From positions 46,633-110,632 of the forward strand of contig JAOWBW010002209.1 of the NCBI GenBank assembly GCA_026119855.1: a stretch of 64,000 nucleotides of DNA. Reading direction: 5' to 3'. Within the stretch, counting starts at the first letter, position 1, and each line of letters starts with the position of its first letter. A program made the position numbers and the translations under genes. This DNA is from Campanula takesimana. Its lineage: Eukaryota; Streptophyta; Magnoliopsida; Asterales; Campanulaceae. Of this stretch, positions 1-9,505 are shown piece by piece. The notes beneath the pieces were generated by a model. The model was not told where the DNA came from. It was given only the letters and a program-made list of their open reading frames with translations, and searched no databases.

Positions 1-29
1 TCCGATCCTTAGCCGCCCAAGGGGGAGAG

Positions 30-151
30 GTGAGACAATCTCGCCGGAACCTTAACCTCCAATCGTCGTTCATGGAGATCGCACCCGCGGTGGTGGCGTC
101 ACACGACTCCGACGCAACCGGGATCAGCCGTCTGCTTCATCCTCGTCGTTC
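30..151 (+). other. possible exon of an unidentified or captured gene
   Basis: An open frame from 30 reaches a plausible splice donor (CAG|GTACGT) at about 152, followed by a CT-rich stretch as in many plant first introns. Acceptor-like TTTCAG sites follow near 268 and 337. I do not recognise the protein. It lies inside the CACTA element, so it could be a captured fragment or part of the transposon's own gene. Support is weak. Confidence 0.2.
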
Positions 152-480
152 AGGTACGTCACTCTCTCTCTCTCTCTCTCTCTTTCTCTCTTTTACTCAC
201 CCTCGTTGTCTCTCTCTTTCTCTCTCTAAAATTCAGCTAACCTAAAAATCAAGGTTTTTTTTTTCCAGATCTGTAAATTACTTTTTTTTTTAAAAAAAAG
301 ATTTTATTTTAATGTATCTTTATGTTTTTATTTCAGATCTGGGCAGCAGTGGAGTTTGGTGGGGCTTCCAAGGTATTGTGGAGGGAATGGAGAGGAAATA
401 ATGGACTTAAACTGAATTTATTAAAGTTGAGGGATCAAAGTTGAAAAGAAAACATATGTAAGGACTAAGTTGAGTCATAG

Positions 481-730
481 AGAAGTTGAGGGGAGCAAAG
501 TGCAACTAGTTAATATTTCTGAAATATCAAGGACTGATTTGAGAATGTCTAAAGTAATAAGGATTGATTTAAAAATAAGAGATATTAATGAACTGAGATG
601 AGTATTAGAGAAGTTGAGGGAGCATAGTGTAACTATTGTAATATTTTTGAAATACTGAGGACTGATTTGAAAATCTCTAAAATATTAAGGACTAATTTTA
701 AAATAAGAGAAATTAATGAAATGACTTAAA
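481..730. repeat. imperfect two-unit tandem duplication, about 125 bp each
   Basis: The block starting AGAAGTTGAGGGGAGCAAAG near 481 is repeated in diverged form from about 606. Both contain AAGGACTGATTTGA-type and TAAAATAAGAGA-type segments. It is AT-rich and non-coding, inside the CACTA element. Confidence 0.6.
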
Positions 731-849
731 TTGATTGACATCATAATTTTTTTAATAAAAATATTCAGCATAAGTGTATATTTAAAAATATATTTAACAT
801 ATATTTTTAAATATATATTTTTAAATATATATATGCTATTTTTTTTTAA

Positions 850-1257
850 ATAATGTACAAATTTAGCGACGAAAATAATCCATCAGTAATATTAAATAAA
901 AAAATAATAATTAGAGCTGCATAAATAGTAGCGACGGAAAATTTCGTCGATAATACATCGCTAAAATGGATTAAAAATAAAACGACGATTTAAATAAAGA
1001 CGGAAAATCCGTCTCTAATCCGTCGGCTTAGTCTTTGGATTGGTTGATTATTTTACGATATTGCCGACGGATTATTAGACAATGGCAACGAAATAATCCC
1101 TTGGTAAGGCAAATGAAAATCCGTCGGTAATCCGTCGAATTTTTTTATCGACGCACGTTTTAGCATCGGAAAATAAACGTTGAAAATCCGTCCCTAAATT
1201 AATTTAGTGACGGATTTTGGATGATTACTGACGGAATAATCCGTCGGTATCTGCCTG
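850..1257. repeat. CACTA subterminal repeats
   Basis: Many copies of GACGGAAAATCCGTC, CCGTCGGTAAT and TAGCGACG variants occur in both orientations, so much of this stretch can fold back. This is the usual arrangement just inside CACTA termini. Confidence 0.75.
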
Positions 1258-1270
1258 TTTTCTTGTAGTG
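1258..1270 (-). repeat. CACTA terminal inverted repeat
   Basis: Reads CACTACAAGAAAA on the minus strand. It marks the outer edge of the element. The base after it, 1271, is back in the PMD reading frame. Confidence 0.85.
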
Positions 1271-1705
1271 AATGAATCGAGGACAGCTCAATCCGTCCCC
1301 CACAGTCCTCTATCCGTGCAACATCAACTGGGGGAGGTGGAATGTCAACAGGAGGATCGTGTATCGGATTAGATATCCGAACATGACTCCTAGTCAGAAA
1401 CCACTCCATATAATCTGCAGTCACAGGAGAAGATGTAGTCACTAGTGGCCCCCAACGGGGAACGGGCCTGAACTCCTCCATGCTGCACTCCACCCACGAG
1501 TCCCAAACATGATCCTGGTCACCATAGTCCTTCTGGTACCCCTTCTGACCCTTTGACAAAATGCATGTCGTGGGAGCCACAGGGGGCTGTCTGGGGATCC
1601 TCTGCCGGTACCTGAACTGCCTAGTAACACGATCAGGCATGTACGCCTCAGTGATGTCACAAAAACGTATAACCCCCCTGAAGCATGAAACCGGCAGAAT
1701 CGCGT
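1271..1705 (-). pseudogene. plant mobile domain (MAIN-like) gene, 3' fragment of exon 6
   Basis: On the minus strand an open frame runs from 1705 to the CACTA edge. It contains motifs typical of the C-terminal half of PMD (PF10536) proteins: a ...EAYMPDRVTRQF...IPRQPP block, then a tryptophan-rich segment (WVECSMEEF, WFLTRSH) and a proline-rich end. It is the continuation of the exon broken at 21570. Bases 1701-1705 (CGCGT) match 21570-21574, and dropping one copy restores the frame. PMD proteins such as MAIN and MAIL1 act in the nucleus; other family members travel inside transposons. The gene carries two upstream stops and two insertions, so it is not functional. Its 3' end lies beyond the CACTA element, outside the window. 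Confidence 0.8.
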
Positions 1706-1908
1706 TGTTAGTACCCGACCTGAAAATGAGTTTATTAGGACTTTCCCAAAAGTACAAGGACTTTATAGGAATTAGAAACCTTGCAAAGACTTGTCCCGGA
1801 TTCCCGAAATATCTCATTTATGACAAAATCTATCAAAATAGGTAATAAATGGTTTCCTTAAAACCATGCAGAAACCCTAGCTTAAGAATCAAGTCAGCCT
1901 GCAGAATT

Positions 1909-2046
1909 GGCCACGCGGCCAACCTTGCTGCGCGTTGATCTTGGCCACGCGGCCACTCTTGTAGCCGGCTTCAATCATGGCCAGGCGGCCACCTTTGTCC
2001 CAGATGATCTGGACCGTCAGATCTTTCCCTCAGTTTACTATATAAA
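1909..2046 (+). promoter_or_regulatory. LTR promoter of element A with GC-rich words and TATA box
   Basis: The word GGCCACGCGGCC occurs at 1909-1920 and 1943-1954, with a variant (GGCCAGGCGGCC) at 1979-1990. TATATAAA lies at 2039-2046. The same layout is in the 3' LTR (TATA at 20809) and, with different spacers, in element B (52426-52508). Confidence 0.6.
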
Positions 2047-2517
2047 CCAATCCCATGCTATTGGTTTAGGGTCCGATTTTGAGAGTTCTAAAGTACGAAT
2101 TTTGGAGTTCTTAAACACTATTTTGCTCTCTAATTAGCATTCAAACACCCAAGAAGATCCAAGTTTATTTCTTGCCAACATAGGTAAGTTTTTCTAACTT
2201 TTTCTTCATGTTCTTGCATCATTTTTAATGTAGATCTTTTATACTCATGTTCTTGCATGTTTATTTATGGTTTCTTCATATGCTTTGCATGCACATTCAT
2301 ATGTTCATAATATGTTCTTCGCGTTCATAGATTAAAACCTTATTTATGCTATATTTAGGGTTGCGATCTTCATAATTACATGTTATTTCATAGCCGATGA
2401 TGATCTAGGGTTCATCAACCCGAGGATGATCTAGGAACTACTTCTAAACCCTAATCTTTAGGTAATTCCCCTCTCATTATGCATGATCCCGATTCTTCTG
2501 CCTATTCTAATTCTCTC

Positions 2518-2560
2518 GAACTACGCTGACCTGAGCTTCTCACCTTGAGAGGAACGTAGG
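2518..2560 (+). other. conserved CTACG/CGTAG hairpin, type i (LTR copy)
   Basis: GAACTACG and AACGTAGG flank ACCTGAGC and an apical stem CTTCTC/GAGAGG (one G-U pair). Identical in the 3' LTR at 21288-21330 and nearly so in B at 53082-53124. Confidence 0.7.
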
Positions 2561-2736
2561 CAATCTTCGGATCCGGTCTCAATCACTAACACACTACATA
2601 CACCGCATCATGATAGAAAGACCGATCAATTCGGGCAATAGGAGTGATAACATTCAATATTCTTCTCTTGTTGTAATTTGACCCCCGAACCCATTAACAT
2701 GCTTTTTCTCAATGTTTTGGCTATAATTAAAATGGC

Positions 2737-2818
2737 GTGGCGACTCTCATATTTTAATGTTGCTATGAATATTCTCAAATTCAAACACACGTATTCACAG
2801 TGGCGACTCTGCTGGGGA
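2737..2818 (+). other. U5 echo and primer-binding site of element A
   Basis: The primer-site motif TGGCGACTCTGCTGGGGA starts at 2801, one base after the LTR, where a gypsy tRNA primer site is expected. The same GTGGCGACTCT occurs at 2737-2747 inside the LTR. Elements B, C and D show the same doubling. I could not assign the tRNA. Confidence 0.7.
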
Positions 2819-2871
2819 CTGCTTTGAAACTTTTTCAAACTTAGTGGGTCTAACTTTCGTCACATCATGAT

Positions 2872-3030
2872 GCTTGCCATGTTTACACATGCACACACCT
2901 GCCATGTTTATACATGCACACACCTGCTATGTTTACACATGCACACACCTGCCATGTTTATACATGCACACTTGCCAAGTTTTCACGTGCCCCCTACAGT
3001 TAAGCCATGTTTACACATGCACCCGCGCAC
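2872..3030 (+). repeat. array 1: about 27-bp tandem repeats with CATGT/ACATG arms
   Basis: Five or six copies of a unit built around CATGTTTACACATG, itself an inverted repeat, joined by GCACACACCTGC. It lies just after the primer site. Element B has the equivalent at 53436-53600 with about five units of about 30 bp. The stretch to 3630 is leader conserved with B, including a CT run near 3130, with no gene. Confidence 0.8.
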
Positions 3031-3629
3031 TCCGCCATGTTAATACTTGTACCTTGTACCATGTACCCTTGTTATCTTCGCTTTAGTATTAGGGTCAAAC
3101 AAAACTCTGCTATGCTCCCTTGTACATTATTCTCTCTCTCTCTCTCTCTCTCATGCATTGCATTGCATCATCCTAACATTAAAAACTTCTCTCTTTTCTC
3201 CCTAAAAAAGAATTAGTTTTTTTTACCACGCACTACCACTAGTCCGTGTCAGCACTGCACAAGTCCCCATTACCCGGAGTATTCGATGTGCAGGAATTTG
3301 TGCGCTACTGCCGCCCTCTTTTCGAGTCACTCGTCTACTCCACTCACCGTGTACGTTCCGCGAGCGGTGGGAACCTTTACCTTACCCGTGTCAACCCACA
3401 CATAGAGAATAGGACACTCCTTAGACCAACCATTTAGGATGTAAATAAATGCAAAACTTTTCGCAAAATAAAATGTGCATTGCACCTAGATGACCTCTAA
3501 GGTCCATCGCTCACCCCTTGGGCCATCTATCAAAATTCCTCATCTTGGCCTATCTAGGTTACCTACCCATCATTGCGATCCATTTGGGTCTACCCTTCAT
3601 CTCGACCCGCTTTGGTCAAAATCCCACCA

Positions 3630-5200
3630 TCCTTTGGCCTCCAAGGTCAACCTTATCTACCTTTGACCTCCTAGGTCAACCTTTAACCCCCTGGGTCAAC
3701 CTTATCTACCTTTGACCTCCTAGGTCAACCTTTGACCACCTAGGTCAACCTTCGCAACCTTTGACCTCCAAGGTCAACCTTATCTACATTTGACCTCTTA
3801 AGCCAACCTTTGACCCCCTAGGTCAACTTTTGACCTCCTAGGTCAACCTTATTCGCCTTCGACCACCTAGGTCAACCTTCCAACCTTTGACCCCCAAGGT
3901 CAACCTTATCTACCTTTGACCTCCTAAGCCAATCTTTGACCCCCTAGGTCAACCTTTGACCTCCTAGGTCAACCTTACCACCCTTTGACCTCTTAGGCCA
4001 ACCTTTGACCCCCTAGGTCAACCTTTGACCTCCTAGGTCAACCTTACCACCCTTTGACCTCTTAGGCCAACCTTTGACCCCCTAGGTCAATCTTATCCGT
4101 TTAAGTCAACCTTTGACCCCCTATGTCAATCTTATCCGTTTAAGTCAACCTTTGACCCCCTAGGTCAACCGTACCAACCTTTGATCTCTTAGGTCTACCT
4201 TTGACCCCCTAGGTCAACTTTATCCGCCTTTGACCTCTTAGGTCTACCTTTGACCTCCTAGGTCAACCTTATCACCCTCAACCTCTTAGGTCACCCCTCG
4301 ACCTCTTAGGTCAACCCTTGACCGCCTAGGTCAACTTTATCCGCCTCCGACCTCTTAGGTCAACCCTTGACCTCTTAGGACAACCTTATCACATTTAACC
4401 CCCTAGGTAAACTTTATCATCTTTGACCTCTTAGGTCAATCTTTGACCCCATAGGTCATTCTCATCCGCCTTTGACCTCTTAGGTCAACCTCATCCACCT
4501 TTGACCTCTTAGGTCTACCCTTGGACCCCTCGGTGAACATTATCACCCGTTGACCTCTTAGGTCAACCTTTGACCTCCTAGGTCAACCCAATCACCTTCG
4601 ACCTCTTAGGTCAAACTTGGAATCCTAGGTCAACCTTATCCGTTTTCGACCTCTTAGGTCAATCTTTGATTCCATAGGTGAACCCAATTACCTTTGGTCC
4701 TAACCCGCTTAGGTCAAACCGTCATCTTGACCCACCTAGGCCATTATTTGACCCACCATCATCTAGACCAACCTAGGTCAACCCGTTTAGGTCCACACAC
4801 CATCCTTGACCCATTTAGGTCAACTTGTCCGTCTTAGGTTAAAACTACCCTTCACCTTTGACCCGTCAAGGTCACCCCGTGACCCGCTTAGGTCGACTTA
4901 CCTATCTTGGATCCATCTAGGTCAATCTCTAACCTTCCTTAGTCTACCAACCCGAATAAGTCAACCTTAGACCCGCTTAGGTCAAACCATGTCCATCCCG
5001 CTTAGATCATCCCATAGGCAAACCGCTACAACCCGTTATCTTGATTCATTCACCATATAGGTCAATCCAACCCTTCTCATTTAGGTCGACCTATCCTTTA
5101 CCCATCTAGGTCAACCCACCATTATCGTCGCATCCTAGCTTGAACCATTTCTTGTCTCAAACATTAGGTCAAACCTTAGGTCAAATTTAGGTCAACCTTA
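3630..5200 (+). repeat. array 2: palindromic TTGACC...GGTCAA tandem repeats
   Basis: Roughly 1.6 kb of degenerate 17-30 bp units built around TTGACCTCCTAGGTCAA, an imperfect palindrome. Many units keep both arms while the middle and linkers vary (CTCC, CCCC, CTCT, GCC). No coding potential is seen. The matching array in B is at 54195-55330 with fewer units. TTGACC is also the plant W-box core bound by WRKY factors. Confidence 0.85.
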
Positions 5201-5322
5201 AGTCAAACCTTACCCGATTCCTATAGGTCTTCCTCACCCATGCTTGACTGCAGACCGGGTCATCTCCCTCTTTTGACCCCTATGGTCATCTCTCACCTCT
5301 TTTTAAAAGTCTAACTTGATTC

Positions 5323-5386
5323 GAACTACGGCGACCTGAGCCTCTTATTGTGTGGGACCTCTCCCTCATGATAAGGGGAACGTAGG
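5323..5386 (+). other. conserved CTACG/CGTAG hairpin, type i, long apical stem
   Basis: Same outer arms and ACCTGAGC bulge as at 2518, but the apical stem is CCTCTTAT/ATAAGGGG with a longer loop. It lies about 150 nt before the gag-like ORF. B has the same at 55441-55504. Confidence 0.7.
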
Positions 5387-5535
5387 CAACTTCGGCCCGG
5401 TCAAACTTTCAATTTTTTACCAAAACGCATTTCAAAAAATGTGGAGACCGACTCTTTTCCAAAAAAATGATTTTTATAACGATGCCTTTTCATTAAATAC
5501 GAATCTAATTCTTTCATGACATAGAGTTCTGCATC

Positions 5536-6228
5536 ATGTCGGCTGCAAGGAACATCGAAGTTGCAACTGAAGTTGCTACCCAAGATCCCGAGACAATCCT
5601 CTACACCGGTACTGCTCTCAGTAAGCAAGCATCCCGCTTCGAAGCCATCCTCGATGAACAAGCAATCCACTTTAAGGCCATTCTCAACGTGCAAGCAACA
5701 CACTTTCAGAAGGAGATGCATAAGACCCTAAGAGATATCAAGAGGCGCCATTTGTCTGACATTCGTGGCGTTTATGATTACCTCAGTCGAGTTCTCCCTC
5801 TTGCTCAATGTCAACACCCGTACGCTCCACAAATGTACGGGCCGCCACAGACTGTCCCCGTCAGGATGCCTCCTATGACTACTCATCAACAAGGGGTGAC
5901 GGTACCTAATTCACCCTCAAAGACAGTTCATGAAAGGAAGGACGAGTGCGAATTCGACGACTTGGGTATGCCGTTAGCCAAACTCTTCAAAAGACTAGTT
6001 CAAGCCGGCAAGTTGTCTCCTTTGTTCAACTATGAACCAAGTAGGGTGAAGCAATGCTTGGATCCCTCCAAACACTGCCAATACCACCAGTACATTGGGC
6101 ATGATACCGAAGATTGCCTCCAATTGAGGAGGAAGATTCAAAGCCTCATTGACAGCGGAGCCATCACCCGCCAACGGAATACATGGGCATGGGCAAAAAA
6201 AGGAAATTGGGCTACCTCCTTTAAATAA
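5536..6228 (+). CDS. gag-like protein of element A, lacking the capsid core
   Basis: A 230-residue ORF, the only sizeable coding frame belonging to element A. Residues about 30-65 hold three or four near-repeats of an EAILDEQAxHF-like segment that look helical or coiled. Residues about 95-130 are proline- and methionine-rich. The C-terminal third (about 145-220) resembles the end of TAT-lineage Gag: a GMPLAKLF...AGKLSPL block, then CQYHQYIGHDTEDC, a CCHC-like zinc knuckle with altered spacing, then KIQSLIDSGAI. The central Gag domain normal in gypsy elements is missing, so this is shorter than a full Gag. The start is the first ATG of the frame. Element B keeps a homologue (55673-56329), but many differences change residues, so purifying selection is not obvious. 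It may help RNA packaging in trans. Confidence 0.7.
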   Translation: MSAARNIEVATEVATQDPETILYTGTALSKQASRFEAILDEQAIHFKAILNVQATHFQKEMHKTLRDIKRRHLSDIRGVYDYLSRVLPLAQCQHPYAPQMYGPPQTVPVRMPPMTTHQQGVTVPNSPSKTVHERKDECEFDDLGMPLAKLFKRLVQAGKLSPLFNYEPSRVKQCLDPSKHCQYHQYIGHDTEDCLQLRRKIQSLIDSGAITRQRNTWAWAKKGNWATSFK

Positions 6229-7497
6229 AGAAAAGAAAAGGGTCATTCAGTCTTCGTAGGTTCTAGAGTGTCCTTAGTCAAAAGTCCACCTTGGACGATT
6301 TTTGTTTCTTTAAGTAAAAGTCCACCCCGGACTAGTCAGTTTAAATCTTTTAGTTCCAATAAAAAGGTCTTTATTTCTTTACTTTTCTCTCTAGACTTGA
6401 GACATAATCTTGCATAAATCAATTCCATGAAAATTGTCTTATTCACCATCTTCACTTGATTGCTATATCTTTATATGATTAATTAATCTTAATCTTACTC
6501 ATTAATGACGACTCATTAAAAGGTAAATGGACCCATAAACCATTCACATAACTCAGTACACAATTAGTCTCAAGATAACAAATTCTTTGACCAATTGGGA
6601 TGAATGAATCACTTTCTCTTCTCTCTACATTCTACCCCCATACACTCTCTCTACACACTCACCCCTTGTACACCCTTCATGTACACTCTCTATATACACC
6701 TTCTCCCATACACTATCCTCATACGCCTCTCATCCCACCATTAGACCCCTTTTCCATACGGTCATGACAAAGAAATGGACTGCAGTTGCTCATCATCAAA
6801 TAGACATCCATGCTGCCATAATTTAAGGGGTTGTTTGTTCCCTTCATGAGTTCTACATGCCGTTACGCTGGGGCTGTCCGTATTCCATCGCAAATGTAAA
6901 ACAAGTGCACGAAGTCATTCATGCCCTTAGTTGGTGCACGTGATAATCCAATGGAGCTCTACCGGTGAAAATCAAGGGGCTAGGATGCCCGCCGCCAGCA
7001 AAAGGCCGCTTAAACTATAAGGAAGCTACCTCGCAATCGAGAGAGGCGAAAGCAAACTAGGGGCTTGTCTTGCCCAATGTTTCATGTACAAATATAAAAA
7101 AAATAAAACAAAATATGGCTCGCTAGGTTGAAACCCAAAAGGGCGACCTAGGCAAAAGTTAGAGCATTGCACAAAAAGAAGCCCGCTAGGTTGAAAACCC
7201 GAAAGGGCGGCCTAGGCAAAAAAAAAAGGGTGTGCACAAAGAGATAAAATAAAAAAGAAAAAGAAAAATAGAAGGGGCTATCACCATGGAAAAGTAAAAG
7301 TCCCATTTTCTTTTCACCTCAAATGTTCTATTTTCCCTTCTTTCCTTACAAAGTAGATAAACGGCAGCAACCCATGACAACTACGATGGAGCAATCCACT
7401 GCAACAACTACAAAGGAGTAATCCACCGCAATGAGCTACAAAGAACAACTCACCTCAAACGAACCTCACACCCCTAAACTCAAACCCAACTTCATCG
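6229..7497 (+). other. non-coding stretch of element A with two CTAGG/GAAA folds
   Basis: No gene is seen. The stretch is conserved with B (56330-57400). At 7121-7154 and 7179-7213 a motif with CTAGG, then CCCGAAAGGG (CCCAAAAGGG in the first copy), then CCTAG can form a small stem enclosing a second stem with a GAAA loop. A third copy is at 14525-14559. The nested element starts at 7498. Confidence 0.5.
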
Positions 7498-8341
7498 TGT
7501 CACGACCCGAAATCTAGGCTCTATTTTATTAGTAATAAATAATTATTATTTAATTATTTGCTTGTTTCTTTATTTAAATTATTATTTAATTAATAATTTA
7601 AATGTGCATCTTATGTGTTATAATAATTCATGCCTAGCATTTTATTTGGGTCATTTATGCTACTATGAAGATGGATTGTTTGATTGATGGGTTGATTGGT
7701 CGCTTCTGACCGGGATCCTCTTCAGCTTTCATGCTATTATGAAGATGATGAATGGTTGGTTATTGAAGCTGCGCAGTGACCTTTATTTGGTTCTTTCAGT
7801 TGGGAAACCTTGGCTAATATCCTTTGTTATGTGTTTACTTTCCGCTGCTATCTGTTGTCTGTTAATTGTTACATGCTATGTGATATTTATTATTGTTTAT
7901 TGCTTACTGCATTGTAGCATGTCATGTAGTTGCATTAGTAACTTACTGAGATTTTATCTCACCCCGTTTATTTCCATCTTTGTTTTTCCTTAACCCCCCC
8001 AGGAGGAAAAGGATTAGGATTCGCGGATCGAGGAGGACGTCGAGAGGATTGAGATTTTGGGGCATTTGTTATGGATCGGTTTACATTATTTAAATGTATA
8101 ACCTTTTGGGGATAGTTTTACCATTATTGACGTCATTAAGAATTGTATATTTTATTCTTTTGGGTATAAGCCGTGGAGCTTATGTTAGATGTACTTTGTT
8201 GATTTAAACTTGGATTTGTAAAACCTTGTGTTATCATCTTTTGGTTCAAAATGGAATTTTTAACTTCTATATTTTAGAGTTTTGGTTTTAAGTCGACGTC
8301 CAGCTCGCGAGTTCCCGGCCCGCGGGTTCGGGGTCGCGACA
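7498..8341 (+). repeat. 5' LTR of nested Tekay-like element, internally deleted
   Basis: Matches the ends of the 3' LTR but lacks its middle, about 1.9 kb (equivalent to 11283-13200). The junction sits at a short shared TGCTA (TTATGCTA against TTGTGCTA). Confidence 0.9.
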
Positions 8342-8343
8342 GT

Positions 8344-8355
8344 TGGTATCAGAGC
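8344..8355 (+). other. primer-binding site, initiator Met tRNA type
   Basis: TGGTATCAGAGC two bases after the 5' LTR, the standard plant primer site complementary to the 3' end of initiator tRNA-Met. Confidence 0.9.
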
Positions 8356-8460
8356 TATGGTTTAGCTCTATGTATAAGTATAGGTGGATTAGTGTGACCT
8401 AGGAGGGTAGTGTGTTCGGAGTGAGTAACATTGTTGTTTTATGCAGGTACTTGTTTGAAA

Positions 8461-9505
8461 TGTCTCGAAGGAGAAGTGGTGAAAGTAATACCGGTAATGC
8501 AAATCAGAATGAGACAAGGGATGAAGCCCGTGCAATGTTTCAGGGCATGTTTGAGGCGGCCATGAAGGCCATACATGATCAAGGTCCGAGGGTAGAACAA
8601 GCACCACCACCCCGCTACGGATTGGAACAATTTCTGAAATTGAAACTGGTTGAGTTCAATGGGGAACCCGATGTAAGGAAGGCCGAGCTATGGATTGAGT
8701 CGATGGAGAAAATTTATGATGTCTTTGGTGCACCGATGAAGACAAGGTCCGGTTTGCGGCTTATAAACTTGTGGGTGCCGCCGAGCATTGGTGGAAGGGT
8801 GTTAAAGCGAGTTGGGATGATACTCACACAGTGTATGCATGGGAATGTTTGTGCGAAAGTTCAAGGAGCATTTCATTCCAGTAGTGGATCAAAAACCGAA
8901 AGGAGATCGAGCTGCTCAACCTGGAGCAAGGTTTGTTGTCTATAGCTCAGTACTCGGCTAAGTTCACAGAATTAGCCCGGTATTGTGACTATCTTGTGCG
9001 GACCAAGGAGCAGAAAGCTACGAGATTCATCCGGGGTTTGAAGACTTCTATTCGGACTCAGCTTATAGCCCAGAGGATTGTGACATTTCAGGATGCGGTA
9101 GACCGGGCATACTTGATCGAGCAAGATATTGGGGAGCATAAGAGGAAGACCGAGGTTGCAAATGCGGGTAAACAAGTAAGCCTTGCTAAATCTCAACCAC
9201 AACACCGTTCAGATAACCGAGGTAATTTGGGAGCACCATCTCAGTTTAAGGAACAAACCGTGCTAGGGAATCCGGGTACAACTCCGAGGAAACAAGGGAA
9301 ACAAGGTAGGTGGCTTTGCACTTACTGTCAGAGGGAAGGCCATTTGGAGGATAAGTGTTGGAAGAAGCAAGGAAAATGTATCAATTGTGGTCAACTGGGT
9401 CACTTCATAAAAGACTGTCCGAGGTTTAAGGTTCAATCATCAGGAACAGGAACCAGTACTTCACCGGGTCAGAAGAGAGATGCTTCGGGGAACCCTAAGG
9501 TATAG
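8461..9505 (+). pseudogene. broken gag of nested Tekay-like element
   Basis: The N-terminal part (MSRRRSGESNTG..., from 8461) reads cleanly to about 8730. A frameshift and further small indels scramble the middle of the capsid domain. The original frame resumes at about 8933 with the LSIAQYSAKFTELARYC segment and runs to a stop at 9505. Two zinc knuckles are intact near the end: CTYCQREGHLEDKC and CINCGQLGHFIKDC. The full-length equivalent is at 35944. In a live element this protein forms the particle that packages RNA. Here it cannot be made whole. Confidence 0.85.

Larger units (their letters stand above)
1..1270 (-). mobile_element. CACTA (En/Spm-type) DNA transposon, terminal part
   Basis: The sequence ending at 1270 reads, on the minus strand, CACTACAAGAAAA, the usual terminus of plant CACTA elements. 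The roughly 400 bp inside it is full of short direct and inverted copies of a CCGTCGGTAAT-like motif, typical of CACTA subterminal regions where the transposase binds. The element body lies to the left and runs out of the window, so no transposase gene is seen. The terminus interrupts a plant-mobile-domain reading frame that continues at 1271. The 3-bp target duplication cannot be checked because the other end is missing. Confidence 0.8.
1706..2799 (+). repeat. 5' LTR of element A
   Basis: Starts TGTTAGTACCCGACC and ends GTATTCACA. It holds three GGCCACGCGGCC-like words, a TATATAAA box at 2039, a donor-like GTAAGT near 2184, a conserved hairpin at 2518-2560, and a GTGGCGACTCT segment at 2737 that repeats the start of the primer site. 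The 3' LTR at 20476 is the same length and nearly identical. Confidence 0.95.

Noticed and set aside
1907..2137. 76-residue ORF present in both LTRs of A
   Set aside because: Spans the GC words and TATA box, identical only because the LTRs are identical; not open in B.
2801..2818. Assigning the TGGCGACTCTGCTGGGGA primer site to a named tRNA
   Set aside because: No tRNA 3' end I can recall with certainty matches; left unassigned pending a tRNA search.
3630..5200. Regular short repeats that might suggest a CRISPR array
   Set aside because: Units are degenerate, contiguous and lack unique equal-length spacers, and the context is a plant retrotransposon.
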